A DNA stretch of 64,000 nt, from positions 1 through 64,000 of the forward strand of contig MWCV01000001.1 of the NCBI GenBank assembly GCA_002070215.1, in the 5' to 3' direction. The DNA is from Chloroflexi bacterium ADurb.Bin180. GTDB lineage: Bacteria > Chloroflexota > Anaerolineae > UBA2200. The notes under the pieces were generated by a model that saw only the letters and a program-made list of their open reading frames with translations, was not told the origin of the DNA and made no database searches. Positions 54,212 through 62,365 of the stretch are shown here, in pieces. The translations under genes and the position numbers were made by a program. Numbering within the stretch: the first letter of the stretch is position 1; each line of letters opens with the position of its first letter.

Positions 54212-55462
54212 TTAGGCAACTCTTTGAATCCTGGCGCCCAGTGCCGCCAGCTTGATGTCAATGCCGTCGTAACCGCGGTCTACCAGACCTACGCCGGAAA
54301 TCTCCGAGGTGCCCTCCGCGACTAGAGTCGCCAGGATCACCGCGGCGCCCGAGCGGATATCCAGAGCCCTTACCTGGCTGCCGTGCAGTGAACACGGGCC
54401 CTTGATGACAGCCGTTTGGGCCAGCACACCTATGTCGGCCCCCATCTTTTGCAGCTCACTCACATAGAGCAAACGAGCGTCGTACATCGTTTCGTGGATC
54501 GAACTCTCGCCCCGGGCTTGAGTCAACAGTGCCCCGATTGGCGCCTGCAGGTCAGTAGGAAAGCCCGGATAAGGAAACGTTCGAATGTCGACAGCGGCTA
54601 ACTTGTCAGTGGCCTGCACGTGATAGACTTCCTTGTCGGCAGACACCGACACTCCTATCTCACCGAGTTTGCTACTCAACGCTCCCAGATAACGCGCCAC
54701 ACGGCCACGAATCGCGACTGATCCGCCAGTGATCGCTGCGGCGATGGCGTAGGTGCCGGCTTCTAGGCGGTCGGGCATCACTCTATAGGCAGCCCCGTGC
54801 AGCTTTTGCACTCCTTCCACCTGGATAATGCCCGTCCCGGCCCCGTAGATCCTCGCGCCCATCGCATTAAGCAGGTTGGCCAGATCGGCAACTTCTGGCT
54901 CAACCGAGGCATTTTCGATGATCGTAGTACCTTCGGCCAGGCAGGCAGCCAGCAACAGGTTCTCTGTGCCAGTATGGCTCGGGTAATCCAGGGAGATGCG
55001 CCCGCCTTTGAGACTGGGAGCTCGCAGGGTGTACCGACCGTTGCCCTGAGATATCTCCGTACCCATGGCCTGGAACCCTTTGAGATCCACGCCCACCGGG
55101 CGTGCTCCAATGGCACATCCACCAGGGTGGGGAGCAGAAGCCTCGCGCAGGCGGCCCAGAAGAGCGCCGACAGTGAGGAAACTGCCACGCATCTTGACCG
55201 CGAGCTCCTCGGGGATGGCAGAGCTGGTCAGGGCAGATGCCCTTGCCACCACTCGACGGTTGCCATCGACACGAACATCCGCCCCCAACTGACGCAGCAG
55301 AGCAACCATGTTGCGAATGTCTTCGATGTCCGGCAAGTTCTCCAGGTGACACTCGTCCGAGGTAAGCAGGGTAGCCGCGAGAATGGGCAGCGCGGCGTTC
55401 TTTGCCCCGGCAACCGCGACTTCGCCTTCCAGTTTGTGGCGGCCCTCAACTACGAGGAGCAT
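54212..55462 (-). CDS. murA: UDP-N-acetylglucosamine 1-carboxyvinyltransferase
   Basis: 416 aa enolpyruvyl transferase of the first committed step of peptidoglycan synthesis. [11 protein letters not shown] near 19 holds K21-N22, the PEP-binding pair. The catalytic cysteine is C116 in [14 protein letters not shown]. The repeat structure typical of the family ([15 protein letters not shown]) and [15 protein letters not shown] near 160 are present. Length is normal. The gene shows that the host makes peptidoglycan and is presumably rod-shaped with mreB. It starts an operon with a consensus promoter 90 bp upstream. Confidence 0.96.
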   Translation of the reverse strand: MLLVVEGRHKLEGEVAVAGAKNAALPILAATLLTSDECHLENLPDIEDIRNMVALLRQLGADVRVDGNRRVVARASALTSSAIPEELAVKMRGSFLTVGALLGRLREASAPHPGGCAIGARPVGVDLKGFQAMGTEISQGNGRYTLRAPSLKGGRISLDYPSHTGTENLLLAACLAEGTTIIENASVEPEVADLANLLNAMGARIYGAGTGIIQVEGVQKLHGAAYRVMPDRLEAGTYAIAAAITGGSVAIRGRVARYLGALSSKLGEIGVSVSADKEVYHVQATDKLAAVDIRTFPYPGFPTDLQAPIGALLTQARGESSIHETMYDARLLYVSELQKMGADIGVLAQTAVIKGPCSLHGSQVRALDIRSGAAVILATLVAEGTSEISGVGLVDRGYDGIDIKLAALGARIQRVA

Positions 55463-55551
55463 TCAGGAACCTCTGGTACAGCCGAACCTCCCCATCCTCG
55501 GTCAGTTCGGTTCTCCAGAAAGCATGCCTGGGGGTCGACTGACCGCAGGGC

Positions 55552-55580
55552 AGTATATCGTAAATGAAACGGCATGTCAA
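55552..55580 (-). promoter_or_regulatory. Near-consensus promoter for murA-mreB
   Basis: On the minus strand TTGACA (55575-55580), a 17-bp spacer and TATACT (55552-55557). The transcript starts near 55545, about 83 nt before the murA ATG. A GGTC/GACC inverted repeat at 55533-55544 lies at the start. Confidence 0.85.
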
Positions 55581-55592
55581 AGAAAATGTCAC

Positions 55593-56975
55593 TTACTTGG
55601 GCATTTCCTTGAGCTTTAGGTAGGCTGGTCTGGGTCTAAAGTCAGGATAGCCAGGCAACGAGATGGCCCACCAGTACTGCTCATCGGCCTCGGTCCAATC
55701 CGGGTCGGCAATGTAGATCAGGTTCATCAGGCCTATCCAGGGTGACCAGTTGGCCTTGGCCCAGGCATAGGCACGCACAAAGTACTCGGCCTTGACCTCT
55801 TCAGACACGGCATGCCAGGAGTAGGCCTCGTGGATAGGATCACTAGTCCAGCCAAACTCGAGGATCGCCACCTGCTTGGCCGAGTCGCCGTAGCGCTCCA
55901 TGATCCGGCGCAGGTCTTCTACCCGGCGGAAACAGAAGAAGCGTTCTCCGCCATAGGCGGGATTGTCGTCTGCCTCTTCAGGGCTAATCTCCGGTGGTGC
56001 CTTGTAGCCCGCTGCATGAACGCCCAGTACGTCATAGTAGCCGCTGCTCGCCCCGCCCATGGCCTTGTACATTTCATCAAGGTAAACGTCATCGGGTGTT
56101 GCCTCAGGTGACCAGGTCCCGGTTGGTGTGAGGCCAGCGCTGATGACCATCGCATTGGGGTCTGCCTGCTTGATTCTCCGGTAGGCTTCGCGCAAAAGCG
56201 CGACGTACTGGCTCGCATTGGGTGGTTGACCCCCCCACTCCCGCGCCAGGTTCGGTTCATTCCAGATCTCATAAGCTCGAATCCGCCCCTTGTACCGGCT
56301 GGCCATCACCGACAAAAAGTCACCCAGATCAGCGATCTTGTTGGGCGGGCCGTTTGTTGGGTAGTTGCCTCCGGCCCACTGCGGCTGGTGGTCTATGCGC
56401 ACCAGCAGGTCCAGCCCGAGTTTGTTGCACTCGGACACAATCCAGTCAACGCGACCCCAGTCGAACGTGCCCTTGCGTGCCCCCTCCACATCGCGCCAGC
56501 CGATATTCTGCTTCACCCAGCCAAACCCGGCCGCTTTGATCATGCCCATATCGCGGCTGGCTACTTCTGGGCGCCACCACAGGAAGGCTTGCATGCCATA
56601 CTCCGGCGAGTTCATGCGCAGTCCTTTGGCAACGGGCGTTGGCGGTGTTGTCGGCTGCGGGGTATTCGTGGGTGGGACTAGCACGGCTGTCGGAGTAGCC
56701 GGCTCATTCGTCGGAGTGGCGGGCAGGACTGCTGTTGCCGTAGTCTGAACTTGCGTTGCCGTTGCCGCCACGACGGAGGCAACCAGGGTGAAGGTTGGCC
56801 GCGGTGTACGCGTTGGCTGGATGGTTCCCTGCCCCGCTGGAGCACAAGAAGCCAGCCCGAGCAGGCTTGCCAGGGCCAACAGGATCTGCACAATACTTCG
56901 CCAGGGGATTGCCCTTGCGACCATCGCCGCTGCGGTCTTGGAATGCCGCGTCACTGTTTCTGTTGCGTTTGTCAA
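55593..56975 (-). CDS. Secreted lipoprotein with GH5/GH39-like catalytic domain
   Basis: 460 aa from a TTG at 56975 (AAAGG 8 nt upstream); ATG at 56924 is an alternative. An N-terminal hydrophobic segment ends in a lipobox, LLGLASC, so the product is probably lipidated and surface exposed. A Pro/Thr-rich linker follows (about 65-115). The rest is a (beta/alpha)8-type domain: AYEIWNEPNLAREWGG near 230 supplies the acid/base glutamate and VAILEFGWTS near 370 the nucleophile. It is paralogous to the second half of the next gene (shared REWGG, YVALL and IKQADPNAM regions). The substrate is unknown. The nearest families I can name are GH5 and GH39. Confidence 0.83.
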   Translation of the reverse strand: MTNATETVTRHSKTAAAMVARAIPWRSIVQILLALASLLGLASCAPAGQGTIQPTRTPRPTFTLVASVVAATATQVQTTATAVLPATPTNEPATPTAVLVPPTNTPQPTTPPTPVAKGLRMNSPEYGMQAFLWWRPEVASRDMGMIKAAGFGWVKQNIGWRDVEGARKGTFDWGRVDWIVSECNKLGLDLLVRIDHQPQWAGGNYPTNGPPNKIADLGDFLSVMASRYKGRIRAYEIWNEPNLAREWGGQPPNASQYVALLREAYRRIKQADPNAMVISAGLTPTGTWSPEATPDDVYLDEMYKAMGGASSGYYDVLGVHAAGYKAPPEISPEEADDNPAYGGERFFCFRRVEDLRRIMERYGDSAKQVAILEFGWTSDPIHEAYSWHAVSEEVKAEYFVRAYAWAKANWSPWIGLMNLIYIADPDWTEADEQYWWAISLPGYPDFRPRPAYLKLKEMPK

Positions 56976-56995
56976 GGTTGTTGCCTTTCACAAAC

Positions 56996-57020
56996 AGAGC
57001 ACGGGGCATACCCGTGCTCT
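56996..57020 (-). terminator. Hairpin between the two glycosidase-like genes
   Basis: Perfect 10-bp stem AGAGCACGGG / CCCGTGCTCT with a 5-nt loop. On the minus strand it is followed by only a short T-run and ends 8 nt before the ribosome-binding site of the downstream gene. It could terminate the upstream transcript or control access to that site. Confidence 0.5.
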
Positions 57021-57135
57021 TCTGCCTCGCGCCTCGTGCTAGATGCACTCTCACGCTCTTACGCTCGTGTGCTAACCATTGAAGACCACCCTCGCTTCGA
57101 ATCCCTGCAGAACGAGTACCCCGGAAGTGGAAGAG

Positions 57136-60072
57136 CTAGTTGGATCTGCTGACCAAGCGGTCGTACAGCGGACGCCTGCTCCAGTCGGGTCGGACTATGC
57201 TCCATGCCGATTTCTCATCCGTCGCAGGATTGCACGTGGCGAAGTTCAGGTTCCATAGGAACATCGGACCCACCCACCCCCAGTTCTTCGCCATCCGGTA
57301 GGCCTCCATAGTGAAGTCTGCTTGTTCCTCTGGGGTATTGTCCGCAGCATATTCGTACGTCTGGGCCGGCGGAACACCTAGGTCGCCGACCACCGCCCAC
57401 CCAAACTCCGTGGGCCACAGACGTTTGGTGCTATCGCCATAGACAACCATCACATTGCGGTATCGCTCCATGGTCTCGCGAAAGTAGAACTGACGGTTCT
57501 CCGAGAAGCTCGGCTCGGCGGCATTGAAATAGCCCAGTTTCGCAGTTGGTGGTTTGTTGAAACCACTCGGGTGGACTCCAACCGCGTCACAGTAGTTCTT
57601 TAGTCCAGCTTGGTACATCTGCTCGAGATACACGACATCGTCGATATTGCAGCCACTTGTGAAGCCAACGGGTGTAGGTGCGCCCGACACGACAATCGCT
57701 GCAGGATCAGCTTCCTTGATGGCTTTGTATGCGACCTTGAGTAAGGCGACGTAGTCTGCCGCACTCAGCTTCCCGCAACCACCCCATTCACGGTCAAAAT
57801 TCTGCTCGTTCCAGATTTCATACGCATGAACGCGCCCCTTGAATTCCGTCGCCAGAGCCCTGAGGAAATCCCCGTACAGGTAGTACTTGTCCTTAGACGG
57901 AGGGCCCTCCATGGAGTCTTCCGGAGGCCGTGCCCACCTTGGCGCTTTGACAACACTGAACAGCAATTTGATGCCCCTAGCGTTGGCAGCATCCACGATC
58001 GGATAGAGTGGGCCAAAGTTGTATTGCCCCTCTGCAGTGTTGTAAGTCAGCCACTCTACCTGTTGTTTGAACCAGCTCATGCGGAGTTCACTGACCATGT
58101 TGAACACAACTCCCACATCCGTTCCTAGTGCATGCCCCTGGATGCCATAGCTAAACCCAGGGCCTCTTGATGCAGCAGGGACTGCCGCTGCTGGCTTCGG
58201 CGTTGGTTTGGGTGTCGCCGTTGCTGTCGGCAGCGGTGTCGGGGTTGGAGTCGACGTCGGAGTTGGGGTTGGGATCTCGATGGCTACGCTGCTGCTCTGG
58301 CTGACAGTTGTACGGCCGCCATCGTCAGAAATGAGCGCAGCGATGCTGTACTCGCCAGGGGCATTGGGTGCTTGCCAGACAAATGCTGCACCACCCGTAG
58401 TGGCAGAACTCACAGAGAGGTCACCCGATGATAGCAGGCTGCAAGACGTGCTCTGCTCGCCGCTCGGACCCTTGACAGTCCAAACCACGGTATAGTTGCT
58501 CTCCAACGCCGGGATGGTCAAATCCTTGAGGTACTGCAGGAGATCCCATACCCGGTCATCGTTCTGGGGATCCAAAAAGTTGTTCAGCGTGACGCCACGC
58601 AGATTGTAGTCAAGCACGAGCTGCAGCTTGGTAGCCAGGCTGGCCGCATTCTCCAGCCAAACCTGGTGTTCGTGGCCCTCCTCGCCTTCATGGCTGAACC
58701 AGCACGCATTGACCTTGTCATCAAAACGAAGGCCGCCGGTGCCTTCCAGACTCGGCAGCACCAAAGCCACCGCTTCGCCGCCGCCAACCATCTGCTTATC
58801 ACCCGCGACGGCCAGATGGGCCACGTCCCACAGAGCTACATCGTACGGTACCCTGCTGACCACTCCGTTGATGATCTGATAACCGTACACGGACATTTCG
58901 AGCTGGAGTTTGGTGCGGTCTACCTGACCCACTGCCCACCGTAGCAGTGACTGCATTTGACCACCAGCGACGAACGCGGTTGGGCTCTCAATGGCTGGTA
59001 AGACCACGGTGTCGGCGCGCTGGCCAATGGCGTTCCAGTCAAACGAACCGGTATCCCAGGCCTCTTCAGAGATCTGCCGCGGCGTCTCGACCCGCACTGC
59101 GAGCGTTTTGCCCTGCTTGTGGAACGATGTCGCCAGCTCGGCCACAAAGGAGCCAAACTCGTCTTTTAACTCTGGCACCAATCCGCGATAGTCGAGCAGC
59201 ACGCCGGTGTACTTTTTCTCTACCACCAGCGCTGATAGAGCAGACACATGCCGGGTCCGTGCTTTGGGGTCCAACAGCACCGCATTTAGCACGCTGCCCT
59301 GCGGCTGCCCATCCTTGAGGTTGCTGACCAGAGCCACAAGCGAATAGCCTTGTGGGGTTACCCGATTCGGCCCCATGGAGTCACTGATGCTACCGTCTGC
59401 GTTCACCGAGTAGCCCTCGAGATCGAGCTCGGTGATCAGACCTTTGGCCATAACTGGCAGTTCCTCTTCGTGGCCAATTGTTGTTGCGACCGCCGGGCTG
59501 CTCCGTTTGGCCTGCACTACGGCGATCATAGAAGGCAGAGAGGACAGGCGCACTTCGACGGCCTTGTCCTCGGCGATAACCTCTGAGGGAGTCCACTCCC
59601 ACTTCTTGCCATTCCAGGAATAAGCATCAGCCAGGGAGCCATCCAGCCTGGCGGGAAGGGGCAGAGTAAAAGTTGCTTCTTTGGGCTGCGGTCCATAGGC
59701 CAGGAAGTGATAGACGCTGCTCTGCAGCGTGACTGCTGCTGCCTTGAGCGCTTTGGCTGCTGCGTTCTCGGCCCCGTCGCCCTTGCCATCAACAAAGTCG
59801 GGGCTCGCAACGGAGGCGATCTTGAGCCGCAACTGACTGCTCAGTGCGCCGGCCGGGATGACCAGGTGCGATCCATCCGCAGCGCTGATCGCACCTCCAT
59901 TGCCCGAGATCACCGGGTAGTCCAGGTGCAGTAATCTTGTCCCCGCCGAAACCGGGGGTAGTAACAAGCTCACGATGAGCAGTACTGCCGAGATACCGTA
60001 GGTCACACGGTCTGCTTGCGGGTGCTGCAGCCATTGCTTCAGTGTCTGGATGAGTCTTTCCTTCATGTACAT
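57136..60072 (-). CDS. Large membrane-anchored protein: GH18-like module, Pro/Thr linker, GH39-like module
   Basis: 978 aa. One helix near 25-42 looks like an uncleaved anchor or signal. About 45-230 is beta-rich. About 230-530 resembles a GH18 (YaaH-like) barrel, with a strand-4 region KKYTGVLLDYRGL near 290; the catalytic DxDxE reads LLDYR, so the acid glutamate is missing. About 535-605 looks like an Ig/PKD-type domain. A PTPTPTSTPTPTP linker lies near 610. About 645-978 is a barrel with AYEIWNEQNFDREWGG near 765 and LWPTEFGWAV near 895, keeping both glutamates. The second module is homologous to the 460-aa lipoprotein next door. ATG start after AAAGG. A long leader precedes it. Confidence 0.8.
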   Translation of the reverse strand: MYMKERLIQTLKQWLQHPQADRVTYGISAVLLIVSLLLPPVSAGTRLLHLDYPVISGNGGAISAADGSHLVIPAGALSSQLRLKIASVASPDFVDGKGDGAENAAAKALKAAAVTLQSSVYHFLAYGPQPKEATFTLPLPARLDGSLADAYSWNGKKWEWTPSEVIAEDKAVEVRLSSLPSMIAVVQAKRSSPAVATTIGHEEELPVMAKGLITELDLEGYSVNADGSISDSMGPNRVTPQGYSLVALVSNLKDGQPQGSVLNAVLLDPKARTRHVSALSALVVEKKYTGVLLDYRGLVPELKDEFGSFVAELATSFHKQGKTLAVRVETPRQISEEAWDTGSFDWNAIGQRADTVVLPAIESPTAFVAGGQMQSLLRWAVGQVDRTKLQLEMSVYGYQIINGVVSRVPYDVALWDVAHLAVAGDKQMVGGGEAVALVLPSLEGTGGLRFDDKVNACWFSHEGEEGHEHQVWLENAASLATKLQLVLDYNLRGVTLNNFLDPQNDDRVWDLLQYLKDLTIPALESNYTVVWTVKGPSGEQSTSCSLLSSGDLSVSSATTGGAAFVWQAPNAPGEYSIAALISDDGGRTTVSQSSSVAIEIPTPTPTSTPTPTPLPTATATPKPTPKPAAAVPAASRGPGFSYGIQGHALGTDVGVVFNMVSELRMSWFKQQVEWLTYNTAEGQYNFGPLYPIVDAANARGIKLLFSVVKAPRWARPPEDSMEGPPSKDKYYLYGDFLRALATEFKGRVHAYEIWNEQNFDREWGGCGKLSAADYVALLKVAYKAIKEADPAAIVVSGAPTPVGFTSGCNIDDVVYLEQMYQAGLKNYCDAVGVHPSGFNKPPTAKLGYFNAAEPSFSENRQFYFRETMERYRNVMVVYGDSTKRLWPTEFGWAVVGDLGVPPAQTYEYAADNTPEEQADFTMEAYRMAKNWGWVGPMFLWNLNFATCNPATDEKSAWSIVRPDWSRRPLYDRLVSRSN
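58196..58276 (-). repeat. Pro/Thr-rich linker-coding low-complexity tract
   Basis: Tandem codons for Pro-Thr and Ser/Ala-Pro between the two barrels of the large glycosidase-like protein. The DNA is a GT-rich repeat on the plus strand with gaggg/ggtgt-like units. Such linkers are usually flexible and often O-glycosylated. Confidence 0.75.
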
Positions 60073-60300
60073 CCTTTCTGTTGTAGGGTCTGGCGAAGCC
60101 TGCGGGCCTTACACAGCAACGGAGCTGTAATGCACAGACAAGGGCATCCAGCTCCGCTAGCGGTCTATGATCTCTCGAATCGGTCGCGACAATGCGTGGC
60201 TATGCAATTGCAGCAGATAATTGTGGGCATAAGAGCCATAGCAGAAACAGTCGACCATCCCACAGACGGACAAGGCACCTTTGGCCTCCGCCGCCAGACT
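60073..60300 (-). promoter_or_regulatory. Long structured 5' leader of the 978-aa glycosidase-like gene
   Basis: About 228 nt lie between the predicted transcription start (near 60300) and the ATG. The RNA can form nested stems: GGTCG/CGACC (60182-60186 with 60252-60256), GCTATG/CATAGC (60199-60204 with 60237-60242) and CAATT/AATTG (60205-60209 with 60219-60223). A separate 8-bp hairpin CGGAGCTG/CAGCTCCG lies at 60120-60156. I recognised no known riboswitch class. Confidence 0.45.
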
Positions 60301-60306
60301 GGGGCG

Positions 60307-60335
60307 ATTCTAGCACAAGAGGGTATACCTGCCAA
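60307..60335 (-). promoter_or_regulatory. Promoter for the large glycosidase-like gene
   Basis: On the minus strand TTGGCA (60330-60335), a 17-bp spacer and an extended -10 TGC-TAGAAT (TAGAAT at 60307-60312). Five of six positions match in each hexamer. Confidence 0.7.
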
Positions 60336-60360
60336 ATCAGCGGGGAGCCGAGTTCTACTC

Positions 60361-60394
60361 CAAAACAAGAGCCCCCGAATTGCTCCAGGGGCTC
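60361..60394 (-). terminator. Intrinsic terminator of the small HTH gene
   Basis: Seven-bp GC stem GAGCCCC (60369-60375) / GGGGCTC (60388-60394) with a 12-nt loop. On the minus strand it is followed by CTTGTTTTG, a usable U-tract. It begins 17 bp after the HTH stop. Confidence 0.75.
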
Positions 60395-60410
60395 CTGCAT
60401 GGTCGCGAGG

Positions 60411-60641
60411 CTAATCAGCCGCTACTACCTGTTTGGTCTTGCTCCGCACGGTTCCCTTGCCGCGCGGACTATAAGAGGGCAAGCCGTCGAGCAAGTCCGC
60501 ACCCCGCACCACCAGCTTGTTCGCCAGCTTGCGCGCCGGGACCTTGCCGCTGTACACCATACGCTGCGCGGTCCGCTTGCCTATGCCAAACATCTCGGCG
60601 ATCTCATCCATCGTGTAGAGAGCTTCCCGGTCAATGCGCAT
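60411..60641 (-). CDS. Small excisionase-type helix-turn-helix DNA-binding protein
   Basis: 76 aa from ATG 60641. The core YTMDEIAEMFGIGKRTAQRMV near 10-30 is the helix-turn-helix, followed by the wing SGKVPARKLANKLVVRGADL, the pattern of HTH_17/excisionase and MerR-like small proteins. The C-terminal tail is basic (SPRGKGTVRSKTK). A GTG at 60692 would add 17 residues but lies inside an inverted repeat that I read as an operator. No phage or plasmid genes are nearby. Operator-like repeats surround its promoter, so it may repress itself. The thrC gene is divergent, 480 bp away. Confidence 0.8.
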   Translation of the reverse strand: MRIDREALYTMDEIAEMFGIGKRTAQRMVYSGKVPARKLANKLVVRGADLLDGLPSYSPRGKGTVRSKTKQVVAAD

Positions 60642-60685
60642 GCCCACTCGCCTATCCTCATCATTCAACAGTCTGGTGGAGAACA

Positions 60686-60704
60686 ATGGCACTAATCATG
60701 CCAT
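60686..60704. promoter_or_regulatory. Operator-like inverted repeat IR2
   Basis: ATGGCA (60686-60691), 7-nt spacer, TGCCAT (60699-60704). The TGCC(A/G)T half-sites match those of IR1 at 60719-60740. It lies in the leader of the small HTH gene. Confidence 0.45.
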
Positions 60705-60718
60705 ATTGGCGCCACTAA

Positions 60719-60740
60719 ATGCCGTCTGATTGTACGGCAT
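60719..60740. promoter_or_regulatory. Operator-like inverted repeat IR1 over the HTH promoter
   Basis: ATGCCGT (60719-60725), 8-nt spacer, ACGGCAT (60734-60740). It covers the -10 box TACAAT of the HTH promoter. A further half-site pair, GGCAT (60736-60740) with ATGCC (60751-60755), extends the cluster. Confidence 0.5.
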
Positions 60741-60757
60741 ATACTTTCCAATGCCAG
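60729..60757 (-). promoter_or_regulatory. Candidate promoter of the small HTH gene
   Basis: On the minus strand CTGGCA (60752-60757), a 17-bp spacer and TACAAT (60729-60734). The start would be near 60722, inside IR1. Confidence 0.5.
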
Positions 60758-61075
60758 TATGGAGAAGGTCCCACCTGTGCACACTCAACAACTGCACTTA
60801 CGAAGACGTCACCTTTGCGCTCCAGATACGGTCTTTTGTACACCCACATACCCCGCGTCTACCGCATGATTACACACACAACGCGCACCGTATCTTTGCA
60901 TCATCCACGCCTATTTATGCCGCGCATATACCTTCTGATTACAGTCGCGCCACTTGTCTCCACTTTGCGCCACTGGCGCACTGTTTTAGCCTTCTATCTC
61001 CACTACTTATACCACGCTCATACATTCCATATACGCTGTTCAGAACCACAGGCGACCTGGCAGTACCCCATTTCT
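60758..61075. other. G-poor, repeat-containing intergenic region between the HTH gene and thrC
   Basis: No convincing gene. The plus strand is strongly C/A/T-biased. Seen here: CTTTGC at 60813, 60894, 60963 and 61074 (the last just over the edge); GCGCCACT three times if the copy near 60710 is counted; a 9-bp inverted repeat AGATACGGT (60824-60832) / ACCGTATCT (60887-60895); and GCATATAC at 60924, repeated from 60737. Open frames on the plus strand lack any recognisable motif. Confidence 0.5.
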
Positions 61076-61103
61076 TTGCGAGCCCTCTGTCAGACGCTAT
61101 AAT
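61076..61103 (+). promoter_or_regulatory. Promoter for thrC
   Basis: TTGCGA (61076-61081), 16-bp spacer, perfect TATAAT (61098-61103). The start near 61110 leaves a very short leader that consists largely of the ribosome-binding site GGGGAGG before the TTG start. Confidence 0.65.
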
Positions 61104-61123
61104 TCCACTTGGGGAGGCGGCCC

Positions 61124-62365
61124 TTGAAAAACGTTTTGGGATTCAGATGCGTCCTGTGCGGGGCTGAGTATGGCATTGACGCCCTGGAGTACGTATGCCC
61201 CAAGCATGGCAACGATGGTATTCTTGATGTAGTCTACGATTATGACTACATCCGCCCACGCTTGTCCAAGACCGTCCTCAAGAGCAACCGCGACTATTCC
61301 ATCTGGCGCTACGCGGACCTTCTGCCGGTTTCGGACCTCTCACTGATTCCTCGTCTCCAGGTGGGATGGACTCCGCTCTACCATGCCCGACGCCTTGGTT
61401 CACAAATGGGGTTGGAGCATCTCTACATCAAGGATGACGGGCGTAACCCTACCGCTTCTTTCAAGGACCGAGCCAGTGCGGTCGGCATTGTCAAGGCCAG
61501 GGAAAAGCATCGCGATGTGATGACTGCGGCCTCCACCGGCAACGCCGCTTCTTCGCTGGCTGGTCTGGCGGCCAGCGTTGGCATGCCAACCTACATCTTT
61601 GTCCCCGAGCGGGCACCGCAGGCCAAGGTAGCCCAGCTACTGGTGTTCGGCGCTCGCGTCATCATGGTGCGCGGCACCTACGACCAGGCCTTTGACCTCT
61701 GCCTTGCGGCCTCCGCTACCTATGGATGGTACAGTCGTAATACGGCCTACAACCCCTACTTGTCCGAGGGCAAGAAGACGGCTGTGTTGGAGATCTGTGA
61801 GCAGCTCAACTGGAACGCACCAGACAAGATCCTGGTGTCCGTAGGCGATGGCTGCATCATCGGCGGTCTGGGCAAAGGTCTTGCTGACCTTTATGCCCTG
61901 GGCCTCATCGACCGCTTGCCGCAGTTAATAGGAGTCCAGGCAGAGGGGTCAGCGGTACTCTACAATGCCTGGAGCCACGGGACAGAGGCGATCACTCCCA
62001 TTGTTCCGCACACTCTCGCCGACAGTATTTCAGTGGGCATTCCGCGCGACGCCATCAAGGCGCTGCGCGCCGTCAGGCGTACCGGGGGCCAGTTTGTCAC
62101 GGTGAGCGATGAGGAGATTCTGGACGCCATGCGCGTTCTGGCCCGCAACACAGGGGTCTTTGGTGAGCCGGCCGGCGTTACCAGCTTTGCCGGCCTGCGC
62201 AAACTCGTCGCTCAGGGCAAGATTGCTCCAGAGGAGTGCGTAGTTGTCCTCATCACCGGCAACGGCCTCAAAGACGTACAGAATGCGATTCAGGCTGCCG
62301 GCAAGCCTTATCTGATTGAGCCGACCCTGTCTGCCCTGCGCGACCTGATGCAGCACATCCACTAG
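61124..62365 (+). CDS. thrC: Threonine synthase
   Basis: 413 aa PLP enzyme that makes threonine from O-phosphohomoserine. I start at the TTG at 61124, since GGGGAGG lies 7 nt before it; a TTG at 61109 is too close to the promoter. N-terminal CVLCG and YVCPKHG form the small zinc-like motif seen in this family. The PLP lysine is in NPTASFKDRASAVG near 110, the phosphate cup is AASTGNAASSLAG, and SVGDGCIIGGLGKG is the C-terminal glycine loop. The stop TAG abuts the stop of the convergent glycosidase gene (TAGCTA). Confidence 0.93.
   Translation: MKNVLGFRCVLCGAEYGIDALEYVCPKHGNDGILDVVYDYDYIRPRLSKTVLKSNRDYSIWRYADLLPVSDLSLIPRLQVGWTPLYHARRLGSQMGLEHLYIKDDGRNPTASFKDRASAVGIVKAREKHRDVMTAASTGNAASSLAGLAASVGMPTYIFVPERAPQAKVAQLLVFGARVIMVRGTYDQAFDLCLAASATYGWYSRNTAYNPYLSEGKKTAVLEICEQLNWNAPDKILVSVGDGCIIGGLGKGLADLYALGLIDRLPQLIGVQAEGSAVLYNAWSHGTEAITPIVPHTLADSISVGIPRDAIKALRAVRRTGGQFVTVSDEEILDAMRVLARNTGVFGEPAGVTSFAGLRKLVAQGKIAPEECVVVLITGNGLKDVQNAIQAAGKPYLIEPTLSALRDLMQHIH

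Noticed and set aside
60719-61167. Plus-strand open frames in the G-poor region before thrC
   Set aside because: Low-complexity C/A/T-rich sequence, overlapping the promoter of thrC, with no ribosome-binding site or recognisable motif.
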